NCBI RefSeq assembly: GCF_009733535.1
Contig: NZ_SMMI01000013.1
Location: 62,001-126,000 of the forward strand
DNA: 64,000 bases
Source of the DNA: Sphingobacterium endophyticum
Lineage (GTDB): Bacteria > Bacteroidota > Bacteroidia > Sphingobacteriales > Sphingobacteriaceae
Reading direction: 5' to 3'
The notes beneath the pieces are model-generated. The model had not been told where the DNA came from. It did no database searches and saw only the letters and a list, made by a program, of their open reading frames with translations. Of this stretch, positions 9,401 to 18,582 are shown one piece after another; the first letter of the stretch is position 1; each line of letters starts with the position of its first letter. A program made the position numbers and the translations under genes.

Positions 9401-11029
9401 ATGAAAACAAATTATAAAATAAATATTAGGATTCCATTAGCCATATTAACAATCGGATTTTTTTTAATGGGATGTAAAAAGGGTTCAGAAGATGTTGTTG
9501 AAAATCTTTCAGGAGATGCGTATTTAAGTATCAAAGTGGAAGGAATCAAGGAGGTTGCAGGCGATCCGGCAATAATGTCAGCAACAGGAAGAACTGATGA
9601 ATTAAAAGGAAATTCTAAAAGAACTGCTGTTGTTAAGAATAATTTATTAAGGAAATCTTTTCAAGGATTTGATGCTAATATCCAATTAAAAAATGAAACT
9701 CTTGAGAATAAGGTTGTGTCAACATCGAAAAGGTCAAGTTCTTCAAGTGATATAAAAGCTGCCGCATTAACGAATATTCCAATGGCTCAAGGGACCAAAT
9801 ATAAGATCTTATTATATAGAGCAGGAGGGTATGTTAAGACTGTTTCAGCAATTGCGGGTTCATTAATTAAGGTTGAAGTTGAGAAAAATGTTGAATATAA
9901 TTGGTATGCCTATACCTATAATACAGCAGATGATTTGCCTGATGTGGCTAATACAGCAAATCCAGTTATCGAATCATTAACTGATAAGGCATTATATTAC
10001 GCAAGTGGCACAGTCATGGTAACTGGTGAAGGTGTTGTTAATAAGCCCTTGAATTTAGAATTTGACCATAGAACGTCTAGAGTAGGAGTAGAAATAAGTG
10101 CTAGAGGTATGTTTGCGGGTATTCAAACTATTCAAGCAACCTTGGCAAATAATACTTATGTTAAAAAAGGTGTTTTGAATTTGTTCACAGGTCAATATGA
10201 AAGTACAAATACAGTTGACGTAGGCCCACTTACATTTTCTAGTATTTCTGGGGCAACGAAGGATACTATTAAAGTAGCTTATTATTATACAGCAGGTCAA
10301 GAAGCCATCACTCCATTCGTTGTCAATGTTCAGTCTATTACATTAAAACTGGATAAAGGTGATACAAGAACATTTTCTAGTGGATTTCAGTATTCAAATA
10401 ATTTAAGTACCATGACCTGGGGAAATAGGATGACTTCAGCCATTGACTTGGTAGAATCACCCTTGACAGTTGCGGGTGTTGAATGGGCTAGAGCAAATTT
10501 ATACTTCAGTTCAGCAGATAAGGCCTATCGTTTTAGACATCAGATAAGTTCTTCATATGGCAGAGTGGATGAAGAATATTGGAATTTTAAAGCACCTTTT
10601 CCGAATGGGGCAATCGGTGCACAAGATCCATGTACACGTGTCTATCCATTAAACACTTGGAGAATGCCTAGTCGTAATGAGACGGAGGCTTTAATCAATG
10701 TTACTTCAGGAAGAACCTTAGATCCTGATTTTGTAGAATATGCTGCAACAGGAACAGGAGCTCCTTATCCAAGCAATAGGCTTCGTATAAATAAAATGGG
10801 ATATTTTAATCTTGTATTAGGGATTTTCGGTGTCAATGAAGATGGTGTTAATGGATATTTCTGGACTAGCGATACAGGTATTTTTGGAGGTTTAGTTACG
10901 GGTGTATATTGCTATAGGGTTAGTGATAATAAGGAAAATGGGATTTTTGGAGGAGATAACGTTTGGTTGCATACCGCTTTATCCTCTTGGGGAGGTAGTG
11001 AGAACATCCGATGTGTAAGAAATAATTAA
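9401..11029 (+). CDS. Fimbrillin-like lipoprotein with FISUMP-type C-terminal domain
   Basis: 542-residue surface lipoprotein. A lipobox FLMGC gives the lipidated Cys25, followed by a charged linker. Residues of about 40-340 resemble fimbrillin-family proteins, including a basic patch near residues 105-112 (STSKRSSSSS). The C-terminal ~190 residues have the pattern of the Fibrobacter succinogenes major paralogous domain: WRMPSRNETEALIN, a GYFWTSDTG stretch and a final ENIRCVRN. The likely role is a surface adhesin or fimbrial subunit. It is last in the transcript with the OmpA-type frame and the small peptide; a terminator follows at 11051. Fimbrillin assignment is moderate; the C-terminal domain is clearer. 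Confidence 0.75.
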   Translation: MKTNYKINIRIPLAILTIGFFLMGCKKGSEDVVENLSGDAYLSIKVEGIKEVAGDPAIMSATGRTDELKGNSKRTAVVKNNLLRKSFQGFDANIQLKNETLENKVVSTSKRSSSSSDIKAAALTNIPMAQGTKYKILLYRAGGYVKTVSAIAGSLIKVEVEKNVEYNWYAYTYNTADDLPDVANTANPVIESLTDKALYYASGTVMVTGEGVVNKPLNLEFDHRTSRVGVEISARGMFAGIQTIQATLANNTYVKKGVLNLFTGQYESTNTVDVGPLTFSSISGATKDTIKVAYYYTAGQEAITPFVVNVQSITLKLDKGDTRTFSSGFQYSNNLSTMTWGNRMTSAIDLVESPLTVAGVEWARANLYFSSADKAYRFRHQISSSYGRVDEEYWNFKAPFPNGAIGAQDPCTRVYPLNTWRMPSRNETEALINVTSGRTLDPDFVEYAATGTGAPYPSNRLRINKMGYFNLVLGIFGVNEDGVNGYFWTSDTGIFGGLVTGVYCYRVSDNKENGIFGGDNVWLHTALSSWGGSENIRCVRNN

Positions 11030-11050
11030 CAATAGTCATTTATGGGGAAA

Positions 11051-11077
11051 GGTTGTCCAATTGGACAGCCTTTTTTT
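11051..11077 (+). terminator. Rho-independent terminator after the fimbrillin-like gene
   Basis: GGTTGTCC and GGACAGCC form an 8-bp stem around AATT, followed by seven T, 22 bases past the stop codon. Confidence 0.85.
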
Positions 11078-11078
11078 G

Positions 11079-11570
11079 CGTTTAATAAATTGAGAATTTT
11101 GATTCAATTTATAATGAAATTGCACTGTAGATAATCATTTACAAATTATTTTTATGTCAAACTGAATTTATTGTTAAATAAAAATGTTATGAGTAAATTT
11201 GTATCGTTAAATGATATATTTATTTCACAGAGATGATATAAAATAAATAAATTTTAAAAAATTGATGAAAATATATAATATTGACGTTTTCTAAAATTAA
11301 TTAAAAGTAAAAATTTGCTATTCATTTAAATTTGCAGCTGATAAAATAGGATGTATATTCGTATTGTTGTTCAGAGAGATTTGAAAAGTAAATAAAGGAT
11401 CACACTAACTATTGATTTTTCAAAAATATATTTTAATTATTTAAAAGTCAGTTCGTTGCCTTTAAATAGTCTTAGATTCAGAAGCGAATAAAAAGAAGCG
11501 ATTAAAAAGATTTTATCAATTATGAGTTATAGGTAAGATCAACTTCTTTTTGAAACATAAAACAACATTA
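11079..11570 (+). other. Intergenic region, probable long 5' leader
   Basis: About 490 bases without an open frame. It contains two exact Bacteroidota -7 boxes, at 11194-11201 and 11327-11334. If either is used, the mRNA for the gene at 11571 has a leader of roughly 230-370 bases. No known riboswitch fold was recognised. Confidence 0.45.
11171..11201 (+). promoter_or_regulatory. Bacteroidota-type promoter TTG-N20-TAAATTTG
   Basis: TTG at 11171-11173 is followed after 20 bases by TAAATTTG at 11194-11201, an exact match to the -33/-7 consensus. It is 370 bases upstream of the next ATG (11571). A second TAAATTTG lies at 11327-11334, without a correctly spaced TTG. Confidence 0.55.
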
Positions 11571-12260
11571 ATGAAAAAGTTAAGTAGTATAATTTTAGCA
11601 ACATTGTTTGCATTAGTAGGTTTCGCGAAGGAGCCTGGAGACAAAGAACCTTGGAAAACATCTTTTATAGCGAAAAAAGCTTTCCAAGAAAACACAGAAT
11701 TAAAGCACTGGTTTGTTGGAGCGAATGTAGGTGGCCAAATATATTTTGGAGATCATGACAAACAGCTTTCTGTAGGAAAAAGAATTGCTCCACATTTTGA
11801 AATATATGGTGGAAAATGGTTGAACGAAAGGTTTGCAGTTAGATTAGGTTTGAATGGTATTAACTATAAAGGTGTTACTCAAACTAAGATGTATAGCACT
11901 GGAAAGGTATTGAATGCTGCTCAAGAGCTAGAATATCAGAAATTTAATTACATAAATGTTCACGCAGATTTTATGTTCAATTGGACAAATGATGCGTTAG
12001 GATATGATCCAGGACGATTGTATAATCTTATTCCTTATGTAGGAATTGGTTTTGGAGCTGTTTTATCAGATCCAGGTTCAGTAAAATTTAGTCCAAATTT
12101 GGGATTATTGCAAACGTTTAGATTGACAGATGCATTAGATCTTACTTTAGATGTCAGAGGAAATCTTTATGGAGATGAATTTGATGGCGAAGTTGGAGGA
12201 AGAAATTTTGAAGGAGCTGTATCCACTTCGGTAGGAGTGAAGTACACCCTTAATAGATAA
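11571..12260 (+). CDS. Outer-membrane beta-barrel protein, paralogue of the broken OmpA gene
   Basis: 229-residue secreted barrel protein. The ATG at 11571 begins a clean signal peptide (MKKLSSIILATLFALVGFA); the in-frame TTG 21 bases upstream is not needed. The mature part matches the barrel half of the interrupted gene at 7971: shared IYFGDH/HYFGDH, KFNY, YNLIPYVG, LDLTLDVRG and DEFDGEVGG positions. It lacks the linker and C-terminal OmpA peptidoglycan-binding domain, ending with a barrel strand (VGVKYTLNR). It may supply the barrel for the surface system or act independently; no ligand can be inferred. It is transcribed alone, with a terminator 28 bases after the stop. Confidence 0.8.
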   Translation: MKKLSSIILATLFALVGFAKEPGDKEPWKTSFIAKKAFQENTELKHWFVGANVGGQIYFGDHDKQLSVGKRIAPHFEIYGGKWLNERFAVRLGLNGINYKGVTQTKMYSTGKVLNAAQELEYQKFNYINVHADFMFNWTNDALGYDPGRLYNLIPYVGIGFGAVLSDPGSVKFSPNLGLLQTFRLTDALDLTLDVRGNLYGDEFDGEVGGRNFEGAVSTSVGVKYTLNR

Positions 12261-12288
12261 GCTTAGATTCACTAACTATTAATAATTA

Positions 12289-12325
12289 GCCTTGGTATCG
12301 CCCGATATCAAGGCTTCTTTTTTTC
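12289..12325 (+). terminator. Rho-independent terminator
   Basis: GCCTTGGTATC and GATATCAAGGC pair over 11 bp (one G-T) around a GCC loop region and are followed by a T-rich run. It ends the transcript of the barrel gene. Confidence 0.85.
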
Positions 12326-12434
12326 TTTAATAAACGCAATACTGTATAAAATTCTATTCTATTATTTACATTTTCTTTTATTTAACTTGCAATGGTATGA
12401 TTTTTAACAACCATAATTATCATTTATAATAAAT

Positions 12435-13364
12435 ATGCAAGTAATTAAGAATTTTCTTTTGATCTTATTTTGTGTTAGTATAATATCCTGTCAACAGAAT
12501 AAAAAAACAAGTGAAGTAGCAATCACTGATAGTACTAAAGTAAGTTATGCTCCTCCGAAAGCCCCCACTCATATTGAAGGGGATGAAGGGAAGATTAATT
12601 ATGTATTTAATCATTTTTGGGATAACTTTAATTTTAGAGATACTGTGAAAATATTTGATCCTCAGTATGGGGAGCAGGCTATTGCAGATTATATAGGGTA
12701 TTTTCCATTAGTTCGTCTTGATACGCTAGCAGAAGGAATTGAATCTGTATTTAATGAAGCGAAAATTGAACCTTCTGTCTTTGAATTTTTTAAATTTCAA
12801 TTTGAAAATTATCTCTCAAATCCGAATTCTCCAATGCGGAACGATGAATATTATGAAAAAGTAGTTGAATATTTGATTTCTTCAGGCAAAGTTACTCCGG
12901 ACGATAAAATTAAATATGAGACCTTATTACCGCTTTTAAAAAAGAATAAACGAGGATCAATAGCAACTGATTTTAACTATCTCTCTGTTGATGGCAGCAA
13001 CTCAAAATTTAGTACGATTGAGTCTCCATTTACTTTATTAATATTTTATGAGCCAGGATGTAGCAATTGTGAGGAGACGATTGAACAGATTAAGGCTAAT
13101 CCAGGATTTAATTCAGTTGTTGATAAAGGAGCTTTAAAAATAGTAGCTATTTATCCCGATGGAAATATAGATATCTGGAAAAATTATCAAAAAAATATTC
13201 CTTCAAATTGGATCAATGGTGTTGATGTTGAACAAGAAATCTTAAACAAAGGATTATATATTATAAAAGCTACTCCTACCATTTATCTGATGGATAAAGA
13301 TAAGAAAGTCATTCTGAAAGATACTAATTTGAATCAGGTCATTCAATTTTTTCAAAATATATAA
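12435..13364 (+). CDS. Thioredoxin-fold lipoprotein (DUF5106-like)
   Basis: 309-residue lipoprotein with lipobox SIISC (Cys19). An N-terminal helical region (about 45-165) precedes a thioredoxin-like domain. The redox motif is C209-S-N-C212 after LLIFYEPG, and a TP dipeptide before IYLMD near residue 280 is the expected cis-Pro loop. This layout is that of Bacteroidota DUF5106/TlpA-like lipoproteins, which act on disulfides or as thiol peroxidase-like proteins in the periplasm; the exact reaction is not known. The gene stands alone and is followed by a terminator. Confidence 0.8.
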   Translation: MQVIKNFLLILFCVSIISCQQNKKTSEVAITDSTKVSYAPPKAPTHIEGDEGKINYVFNHFWDNFNFRDTVKIFDPQYGEQAIADYIGYFPLVRLDTLAEGIESVFNEAKIEPSVFEFFKFQFENYLSNPNSPMRNDEYYEKVVEYLISSGKVTPDDKIKYETLLPLLKKNKRGSIATDFNYLSVDGSNSKFSTIESPFTLLIFYEPGCSNCEETIEQIKANPGFNSVVDKGALKIVAIYPDGNIDIWKNYQKNIPSNWINGVDVEQEILNKGLYIIKATPTIYLMDKDKKVILKDTNLNQVIQFFQNI

Positions 13365-13385
13365 AAAGATTAAACGGTATTTTAA

Positions 13386-13420
13386 AGAAAGGGGTTAAAG
13401 AGGTAGCTCCTTTCTTTTTT
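13386..13420 (+). terminator. Rho-independent terminator
   Basis: AGAAAGG (13386-13392) pairs with CCTTTCT (13409-13415) around a 16-base loop, followed by TTTTT. It lies 21 bases after the thioredoxin-fold gene. Confidence 0.7.
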
Positions 13421-13574
13421 ATGAATATTCGAATTAAATACTATTTTTTGGTGGTTACTGTATATGATTTGTAGACAGCCAAAAAAGTTATCGTATATGT
13501 TTTGTTCTCTTGAGAATGCATGAATTAACAAATCAGCTATCGATCTTTACCATATTATTAAATTTTAAAATATT

Positions 13575-13979
13575 ATGATGAAGAACAAGTTTAATTTTCT
13601 GATTTTATTATTCAGCATACTGATAACTGCAGCATGTACTGGACAAAAAGGAGATATGACAAAAGATCCTAAGTATGCAGATATTGCGAATAATATATTT
13701 CTTACAAAAAGTCAGACCTATTATTATCATTACACTCATTCTGAAGGAGGTAAATCTGGAAATTTTTTATCCGCAGAAAGCGAAATGCCAAATGCCGAAT
13801 TAAAAGCTGAATTTCCCGCGGGGAGTCATGTGAAAATTTCACAAGTTTTAGAAGTACCCCAAAAGGATGGTAGTTTTAAGGTAATGGTTAAAGGGAAAGT
13901 ATTTAGCGATAACGGAAAAGAGGAGATGGACTACATGGCTATGTATGATGATATAAAATCTGCATTGCAGTTAAAATAA
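13575..13979 (+). CDS. Small lipoprotein of unknown function
   Basis: 134 residues with a lipoprotein signal (lipobox ITAAC, Cys21 counting from the first of two adjacent Met codons). The mature part is about 113 residues, mixed alpha/beta, with FPAGSHVKISQVLE and a following VMVKGKVFSDNGKEEMDYM strand region. The overall pattern suggests a single compact beta-rich domain. No family was recognised. It stands alone between two terminators. Confidence 0.7.
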   Translation: MMKNKFNFLILLFSILITAACTGQKGDMTKDPKYADIANNIFLTKSQTYYYHYTHSEGGKSGNFLSAESEMPNAELKAEFPAGSHVKISQVLEVPQKDGSFKVMVKGKVFSDNGKEEMDYMAMYDDIKSALQLK

Positions 13980-14043
13980 AAAACAATTCTTTAAGCTAAA
14001 TTTTATTTCAGTCCGAGTGACCGTAGTATTGAACCCAAAGGCA

Positions 14044-14091
14044 AGCGGAATTTTATCCTATTAGAATGGACTAAATTCCGCTTTGTCTTTT
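14044..14091 (+). terminator. Rho-independent terminator
   Basis: AGCGGAATTT (14044-14053) and AAATTCCGCT (14073-14082) form a perfect 10-bp stem with a 19-base loop, followed by TTGTCTTTT. It ends the small lipoprotein transcript. The rest of the 13980-14304 gap shows no gene. Confidence 0.75.
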
Positions 14092-14304
14092 CGGAAAAGT
14101 GTAACTCTTGAATCTTGACATTCCAATGCTTTAACGTTGGAAACAATTTTTAACAGAAAACCCGTAATTATTTGGAATGATAATAATTCTTGAAATTATG
14201 GATGAACAAAATTTTAACCATTACATTTGTTCAGTAAAATGCGGATTCCAATAATCACATTGATTAATTAGATACTTCGTATTTTGAATCATTATCAAAT
14301 GTAT

Positions 14305-15516
14305 ATGCCACAAAAATCATTTACTTACGATCAATCGAAAACTACCTATCCAATATTAATAGCAATCGCGCTAGCACATATGTCCAACGACATGATTCAG
14401 GCCATAATTCCGGCATCGTATCCAATGTTGAAGGACAATTTTAATTTATCATTTGCCCAAATTGGAGTAATAACATTTTGTTTTCAAATTTCTTCTTCTT
14501 TGTTCCAACCCATAGTCGGGGCATATACAGACAAATATCCAAAGCCATATTCTCAAATAATAGGCATGTTTTTCAGTATTATTGGGGTTATTGGGTTGTC
14601 ATTTGCGAATAATTATTATTCAGTTCTCTTTTCAGTTACAATGGTTGGGGTTGGATCTTCTATTTTCCATCCGGAATCTTCAAGAGTTGCATATTTATCT
14701 TCCGGGGGGAAGAGGAGTTTAGCACAATCTATTTTTCAAATCGGAGGAAATACAGGATCTGCACTTGCACCATTACTATTGGCATTATTTGTATTGCCGC
14801 ATGGGCAAAGGTTTATCCTTTGGTTTCTGCTTATTGGGGTATTTGCTCAAATTTTATTGTCATATATAGCGATTTGGTATAAAAAAGTTCTTCACTCGGT
14901 TAAAGGGCAGGCAAAAAAATTGATAAAGATTCCGGATCTCTCGGAATCGACAATAAATTATTCAATTGGGATTTTATTGCTGTTGATTTTTTCAAAATAT
15001 GTCTATATCGCCAGTATAACCAGTTACCTTCAATTTTATTTGATGGAGAAATTTGCAATTTCAGATGTACAAGCGCAGGTATATTTATTTTATTTTTTGA
15101 TAGCAGTAGCATTAGGAACACTCTTTGGGGGTTTTCTGGGAGATTATTTGGGTAGGAAATATATTATTTGGTTATCAGTATTAGGCTGTGCTCCATTTAC
15201 TTTGTTACTTCCATTTGCGAGTTTATTTTGGACAGGTATTTTAGTATTTATAATTGGATTAATCATGGCATCTGCCTTTCCATCTATCCTTGTGTATGCT
15301 CAAGAATTGTTGCCACGGAAATTAGGGATGGTTTCTGGTTTATTTTATGGATTTGCCTTTGGAATGGGAGGATTAGGAGCAGCAATTTTAGGATATTGGG
15401 CAGATTATACCTCTTTGGAAAATATTTATTTGGTATGCTCTTATCTTCCTTTGATTGGAATAATTGCTTATTTTCTTCCCGATATGAAAAAGGTAAAATT
15501 TTTAGAAGTTAATTAA
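14305..15516 (+). CDS. MFS transporter, fosmidomycin-resistance (Fsr) type
   Basis: About 403 residues and 12 hydrophobic segments. Distinctive stretches of the Fsr group of major-facilitator exporters are present: HMSNDMIQAIIPASYP in the first helix region, FQPIVGAYTDKYPKPY, SSIFHPESSRVAY, and KRSLAQSIFQIGGNTGSALAP. Family members export fosmidomycin and similar small compounds; the natural substrate here is unknown. ATG 14305 (MPQKSF) or 14299 are both possible; the TTG at 14284 is less likely. The last 8 bases overlap the 3' end of the convergent methyltransferase gene. Confidence 0.88.
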   Translation: MPQKSFTYDQSKTTYPILIAIALAHMSNDMIQAIIPASYPMLKDNFNLSFAQIGVITFCFQISSSLFQPIVGAYTDKYPKPYSQIIGMFFSIIGVIGLSFANNYYSVLFSVTMVGVGSSIFHPESSRVAYLSSGGKRSLAQSIFQIGGNTGSALAPLLLALFVLPHGQRFILWFLLIGVFAQILLSYIAIWYKKVLHSVKGQAKKLIKIPDLSESTINYSIGILLLLIFSKYVYIASITSYLQFYLMEKFAISDVQAQVYLFYFLIAVALGTLFGGFLGDYLGRKYIIWLSVLGCAPFTLLLPFASLFWTGILVFIIGLIMASAFPSILVYAQELLPRKLGMVSGLFYGFAFGMGGLGAAILGYWADYTSLENIYLVCSYLPLIGIIAYFLPDMKKVKFLEVN

Positions 15517-16114
15517 CACGTTGAGCTAACCAGATTGTAGCACCACCACACAAAGGGTCTTCAACAACATGGTTAATCACGTGGAAGTTATTATTTTGAA
15601 GAAGGATTTTATAATCGCTTTCCGACATTGAGGCATGGAATAAATCTTGACCATTAATTTTTCCCCATGAAATTCCATTCTCCGGCCCAGAAGTAAATAA
15701 TAATAATCCATTTGGGTTTAATAGGTTAGATAATCTAGGAATTAATTTTTCCTGGTCATCAACAGGTAAGTGAAAAAAGCTATGCCAGGCAATAATTGCA
15801 TCAAATTTCCTTTCTATATTCAAGTCCCTCATATCCATCAGGTAGAATTCATTATTTGGAAAGTTTGATTTTGCAATTTCTAACATTTTCCAACTTGCAT
15901 CGACCCCAGTTACGCGACAATTTTGAGAAAGAAAATACTCCATAATTGGTTTTCCTGTACCACAACCTAAATCTAGAATTTCCGATCTCTCCGGCAAATG
16001 GGATAATAATTCCTGTAAATATTTTAATTCAATTAGATCTTTACTTCTGTTTTCATTATACCATTCACTGACATTGTCATAAACTTTAAATACATTTTTA
16101 TCCTCACGATTCAT
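15509..16114 (-). CDS. Class I SAM-dependent methyltransferase
   Basis: 201 residues, soluble. Motif I EILDLGCGTGKP (about residues 45-56) binds S-adenosylmethionine, followed by VTGVDASWKMLEIAK (motif II acidic residue) and FDAIIAWHSFFHLP (motif III/IV region). This is the standard methyltransferase-11/25 fold; the acceptor cannot be read. It lies 9 bases downstream of the DUF4230 gene on the same strand and probably shares its transcript. The 3' end overlaps the MFS gene by 8 bases. Confidence 0.88.
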   Translation of the reverse strand: MNREDKNVFKVYDNVSEWYNENRSKDLIELKYLQELLSHLPERSEILDLGCGTGKPIMEYFLSQNCRVTGVDASWKMLEIAKSNFPNNEFYLMDMRDLNIERKFDAIIAWHSFFHLPVDDQEKLIPRLSNLLNPNGLLLFTSGPENGISWGKINGQDLFHASMSESDYKILLQNNNFHVINHVVEDPLCGGATIWLAQRVN

Positions 16115-16123
16115 TTCAAAGGT

Positions 16124-16693
16124 TTACCTGAAGGTCAATTTTACTTTAGTATATCCCAATCCTTCTAACAAAGGTTTTAACACATGTGTTGCATTATTCT
16201 GTGTTTGTGCCAGGATGTCTGATTTTTTAACTTGATTTGTAATTTCTTCTTCTGCCGCTTTAAATGCTTCATCAACTAAAGTAGCTTCTCTAAAGAATGC
16301 CATTTTTGTATCATAAACTTTTGAGTCTTTATGATCAATTTTAACATAACAAATTTCTGCTTTTGGAAGATTGATCGTAACAGAATCATTAATGACTTCA
16401 ACATCATTAGCGTTTAATTTTGTTAAATCAATACATCCCACAGCATCCGCTTTAATAATTAAAAGCACACTAGCATCGGGTAAATAAGCAGTCATGTTTT
16501 TATGTTCCACTACATCACTGAAGCGATATTTAACCAATTCAAGTTTACCCATAGCTTCAATCTTTTCAACAAGAATTTGATGATTGGTCTCTTTTGTAGG
16601 TCCTGGTTTAATTCTTTCCCATACAAACCATGTAACACCTATTAATAAGGCAAGGACGATAAAAACTTTAAGTAATTTTGTCATAAATAGCAT
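16124..16693 (-). CDS. DUF4230 family membrane-anchored protein
   Basis: 189 residues with one N-terminal hydrophobic helix (about residues 6-25), predicted signal anchor, and an extracytoplasmic domain. The order KLELVKYRFSDVVEH, LLIIKADAVGCIDL, a short VTINLPKAEI strand and a C-terminal helical pair ending LLEGLGYTKVKL is typical of DUF4230. Function of the family is unknown. Start at 16693 (MLF) or 16684 (MTK) both give the same anchor. It is the first gene of a two-gene leftward unit with the methyltransferase and divergent from the TPM-domain gene. Confidence 0.8.
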   Translation of the reverse strand: MLFMTKLLKVFIVLALLIGVTWFVWERIKPGPTKETNHQILVEKIEAMGKLELVKYRFSDVVEHKNMTAYLPDASVLLIIKADAVGCIDLTKLNANDVEVINDSVTINLPKAEICYVKIDHKDSKVYDTKMAFFREATLVDEAFKAAEEEITNQVKKSDILAQTQNNATHVLKPLLEGLGYTKVKLTFR

Positions 16694-16903
16694 TTCTCAA
16701 ATTATAGACCATAAATAGAATCTAATGTCAAGGAAAAGTAATGCTAATTTAAAAAACGGTTTGGTAACTAACTAATTACAATTTTAAAAGATAGGGAGTC
16801 ATTTCTAAAAATTTATATCTACAGTTTATATATGTCAATACCTAGAATAGCATTCTCAGCTAATATTTTATTATTTTTAATTATCTGATCATGATGAAAT
16901 AAA

Positions 16904-18415
16904 ATGTTGAAAAATAAACTGTCTAAAAAATTCAAGAAATATTTATTCCTTGTGAATGTTCGATTAGGGTTAATTGTATGTTTTGCCATATTCTTAAACA
17001 TATCATTAGATGCCCAGACAATATATACTATTGAAAGTGTTCCAAGTCCAAAAGAAAGAGGTCAGAATTATTTTGTGAGCAATCCTGATGCTGTATTGGA
17101 TAGTTGGACAGTGGATAGTCTGGATAGATTGTCGACTGAAATTGAGCGAGTTAGTGGTTCTGAATATGCGATAGTCGTTGTAAATGATTATACGGGTGAT
17201 GATGATTTTCAATTTGCTCTTGATCTATTTAACAAATGGGGAATAGGTAAAAAGGAGGTAAATAATGGTTTACTGCTATTTATTTCTAAAGATAAGAGAC
17301 AATATCGTTTTATTTCTGGTTACGGGATGGAATCAATATTTCCTGATATTTATTTGAAGAGAGTAGGAGAAAAGTATCTGGTTCCAAATTTCAGAAATGA
17401 GGATTATAACAAAGGGGTTTTAGAAGCAAGCGAGTTTATTGCGCATATACTTAAGTCACCTGATTCCGTCAAAGAATTAGAATCCCTCATGCCGGAGGCA
17501 ATCCCATTTTTTAGTCTTCGAAATACAATATTTAGAAATACTCTTTTAGTTTGTGGTTTTTTTTTGACCCTATATTTGTATATCCATTTTATCAGCAAAC
17601 AATTTACCGCTAAAGGTCAAAAACTTAAACCGATAGTCCCAATTTTTTATGGTTTGGGTTGTATGGGATTGCTCATGTTTTTGAGTGTATTTTTATTTGC
17701 CTTTGTATTTAAAAACCTTGAGGAGGTCTATCAAGTTAAAAATATACCCTATTTTGCTTTTGTTCTAGGGGGGATAATTTTAGCGATGAAAATGAATGAT
17801 TCCCATGATGCCATATTAAAGAGCTACAATGATGAACAAGAGAAAGGAAATGCCTTAAAGAAATTTGCTGCATTTACTTTTCTTCCTTCCATATTAGCAC
17901 CCTTGGCCTTATTCAATATGGGGAGTATATTTAATAAACTAAATAGGGATAAAAATCGTTTTGATCCACCAGACAATTCCGGCAATTGGGAAAGGATAAA
18001 TCGGACAAGCAATAAATCTGAGACTAGTAAGTATTTGGATAAGGGCAATCTTAATGAAGAAAAGATTGGATCCAGGAAATATGAAATTTGGAAAGATAAA
18101 CTATCTAATAAAATAATGTTAGTGCCTTGGGAAATTAAGAAAAGATTTCATCAATGTCCAAAATGTCATTTTTATACTTTAGAGAAAGATAAAAAGAAAC
18201 AAATAAAAGCTGCAACATACTCATCTTCAGGAAAAGGTGAACTTGTTGATGATTGTAATAACTGTGATTATTATGTAATTAATGATACATATATCATTCC
18301 TAAATTAACACGAAGTTCAAGTGGAGGATCTTCAAGTGGCGGAGGTTCATCTAGTGGTGGAGGTAGTTTTGGCGGAGGTTCTTCAGGTGGAGGTGGAGCT
18401 GGAGGAAGATGGTAG
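16904..18415 (+). CDS. TPM-domain membrane protein with zinc-ribbon and Gly/Ser tail
   Basis: 503 residues: N-terminal signal/anchor (about 12-38), a TPM domain (about 50-190, including SEYAIVVVNDYTGDD, NNGLLLFISKDKRQYRF and a GYGMESIFPD loop), then three hydrophobic segments (about 205-300). A cytoplasmic part carries two CxxC pairs (CPKC and CNNC, about 417-450), which look like a zinc ribbon, and ends in about 30 residues of almost only Gly and Ser before Arg-Trp. The TPM fold is found in YgcG-type proteins and in the photosystem II repair phosphatase; activity here is unproven. The Gly-rich end is common in this family, but the inserted zinc ribbon is less usual. Confidence 0.85.
   Translation: MLKNKLSKKFKKYLFLVNVRLGLIVCFAIFLNISLDAQTIYTIESVPSPKERGQNYFVSNPDAVLDSWTVDSLDRLSTEIERVSGSEYAIVVVNDYTGDDDFQFALDLFNKWGIGKKEVNNGLLLFISKDKRQYRFISGYGMESIFPDIYLKRVGEKYLVPNFRNEDYNKGVLEASEFIAHILKSPDSVKELESLMPEAIPFFSLRNTIFRNTLLVCGFFLTLYLYIHFISKQFTAKGQKLKPIVPIFYGLGCMGLLMFLSVFLFAFVFKNLEEVYQVKNIPYFAFVLGGIILAMKMNDSHDAILKSYNDEQEKGNALKKFAAFTFLPSILAPLALFNMGSIFNKLNRDKNRFDPPDNSGNWERINRTSNKSETSKYLDKGNLNEEKIGSRKYEIWKDKLSNKIMLVPWEIKKRFHQCPKCHFYTLEKDKKKQIKAATYSSSGKGELVDDCNNCDYYVINDTYIIPKLTRSSSGGSSSGGGSSSGGGSFGGGSSGGGGAGGRW
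18314..18412 (+). repeat. Degenerate Gly/Ser-coding tandem repeat
   Basis: About 100 bases of imperfect repeats built from TCAAGTGG/GGAGG-like units encode the Ser/Gly-rich tail of the TPM-domain protein. Confidence 0.7.
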
Positions 18416-18582
18416 TTTAAAAATTTTTGCTCATCCGATTTTTCTACAAATCATTTTTTGGAGATAGAGTTGCTTAGCTGCTAATTTTATTTGCTAAAGT
18501 CATAAAAATAAAACTATATCAATTATTTAATGTTGAGTAAATAGCATTCAGCTATTTTACATCACATTAAATATTTTATTTT

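Noticed and set aside
15168..15512. Second frame overlapping the MFS gene
   Set aside because: Cys/Ile/Ser-rich shadow frame of the transporter without a start context.
18314..18412. Gly/Ser repeat as a CRISPR-like or mobile repeat
   Set aside because: It is degenerate, in frame and simply encodes the C-terminal tail of the TPM protein.
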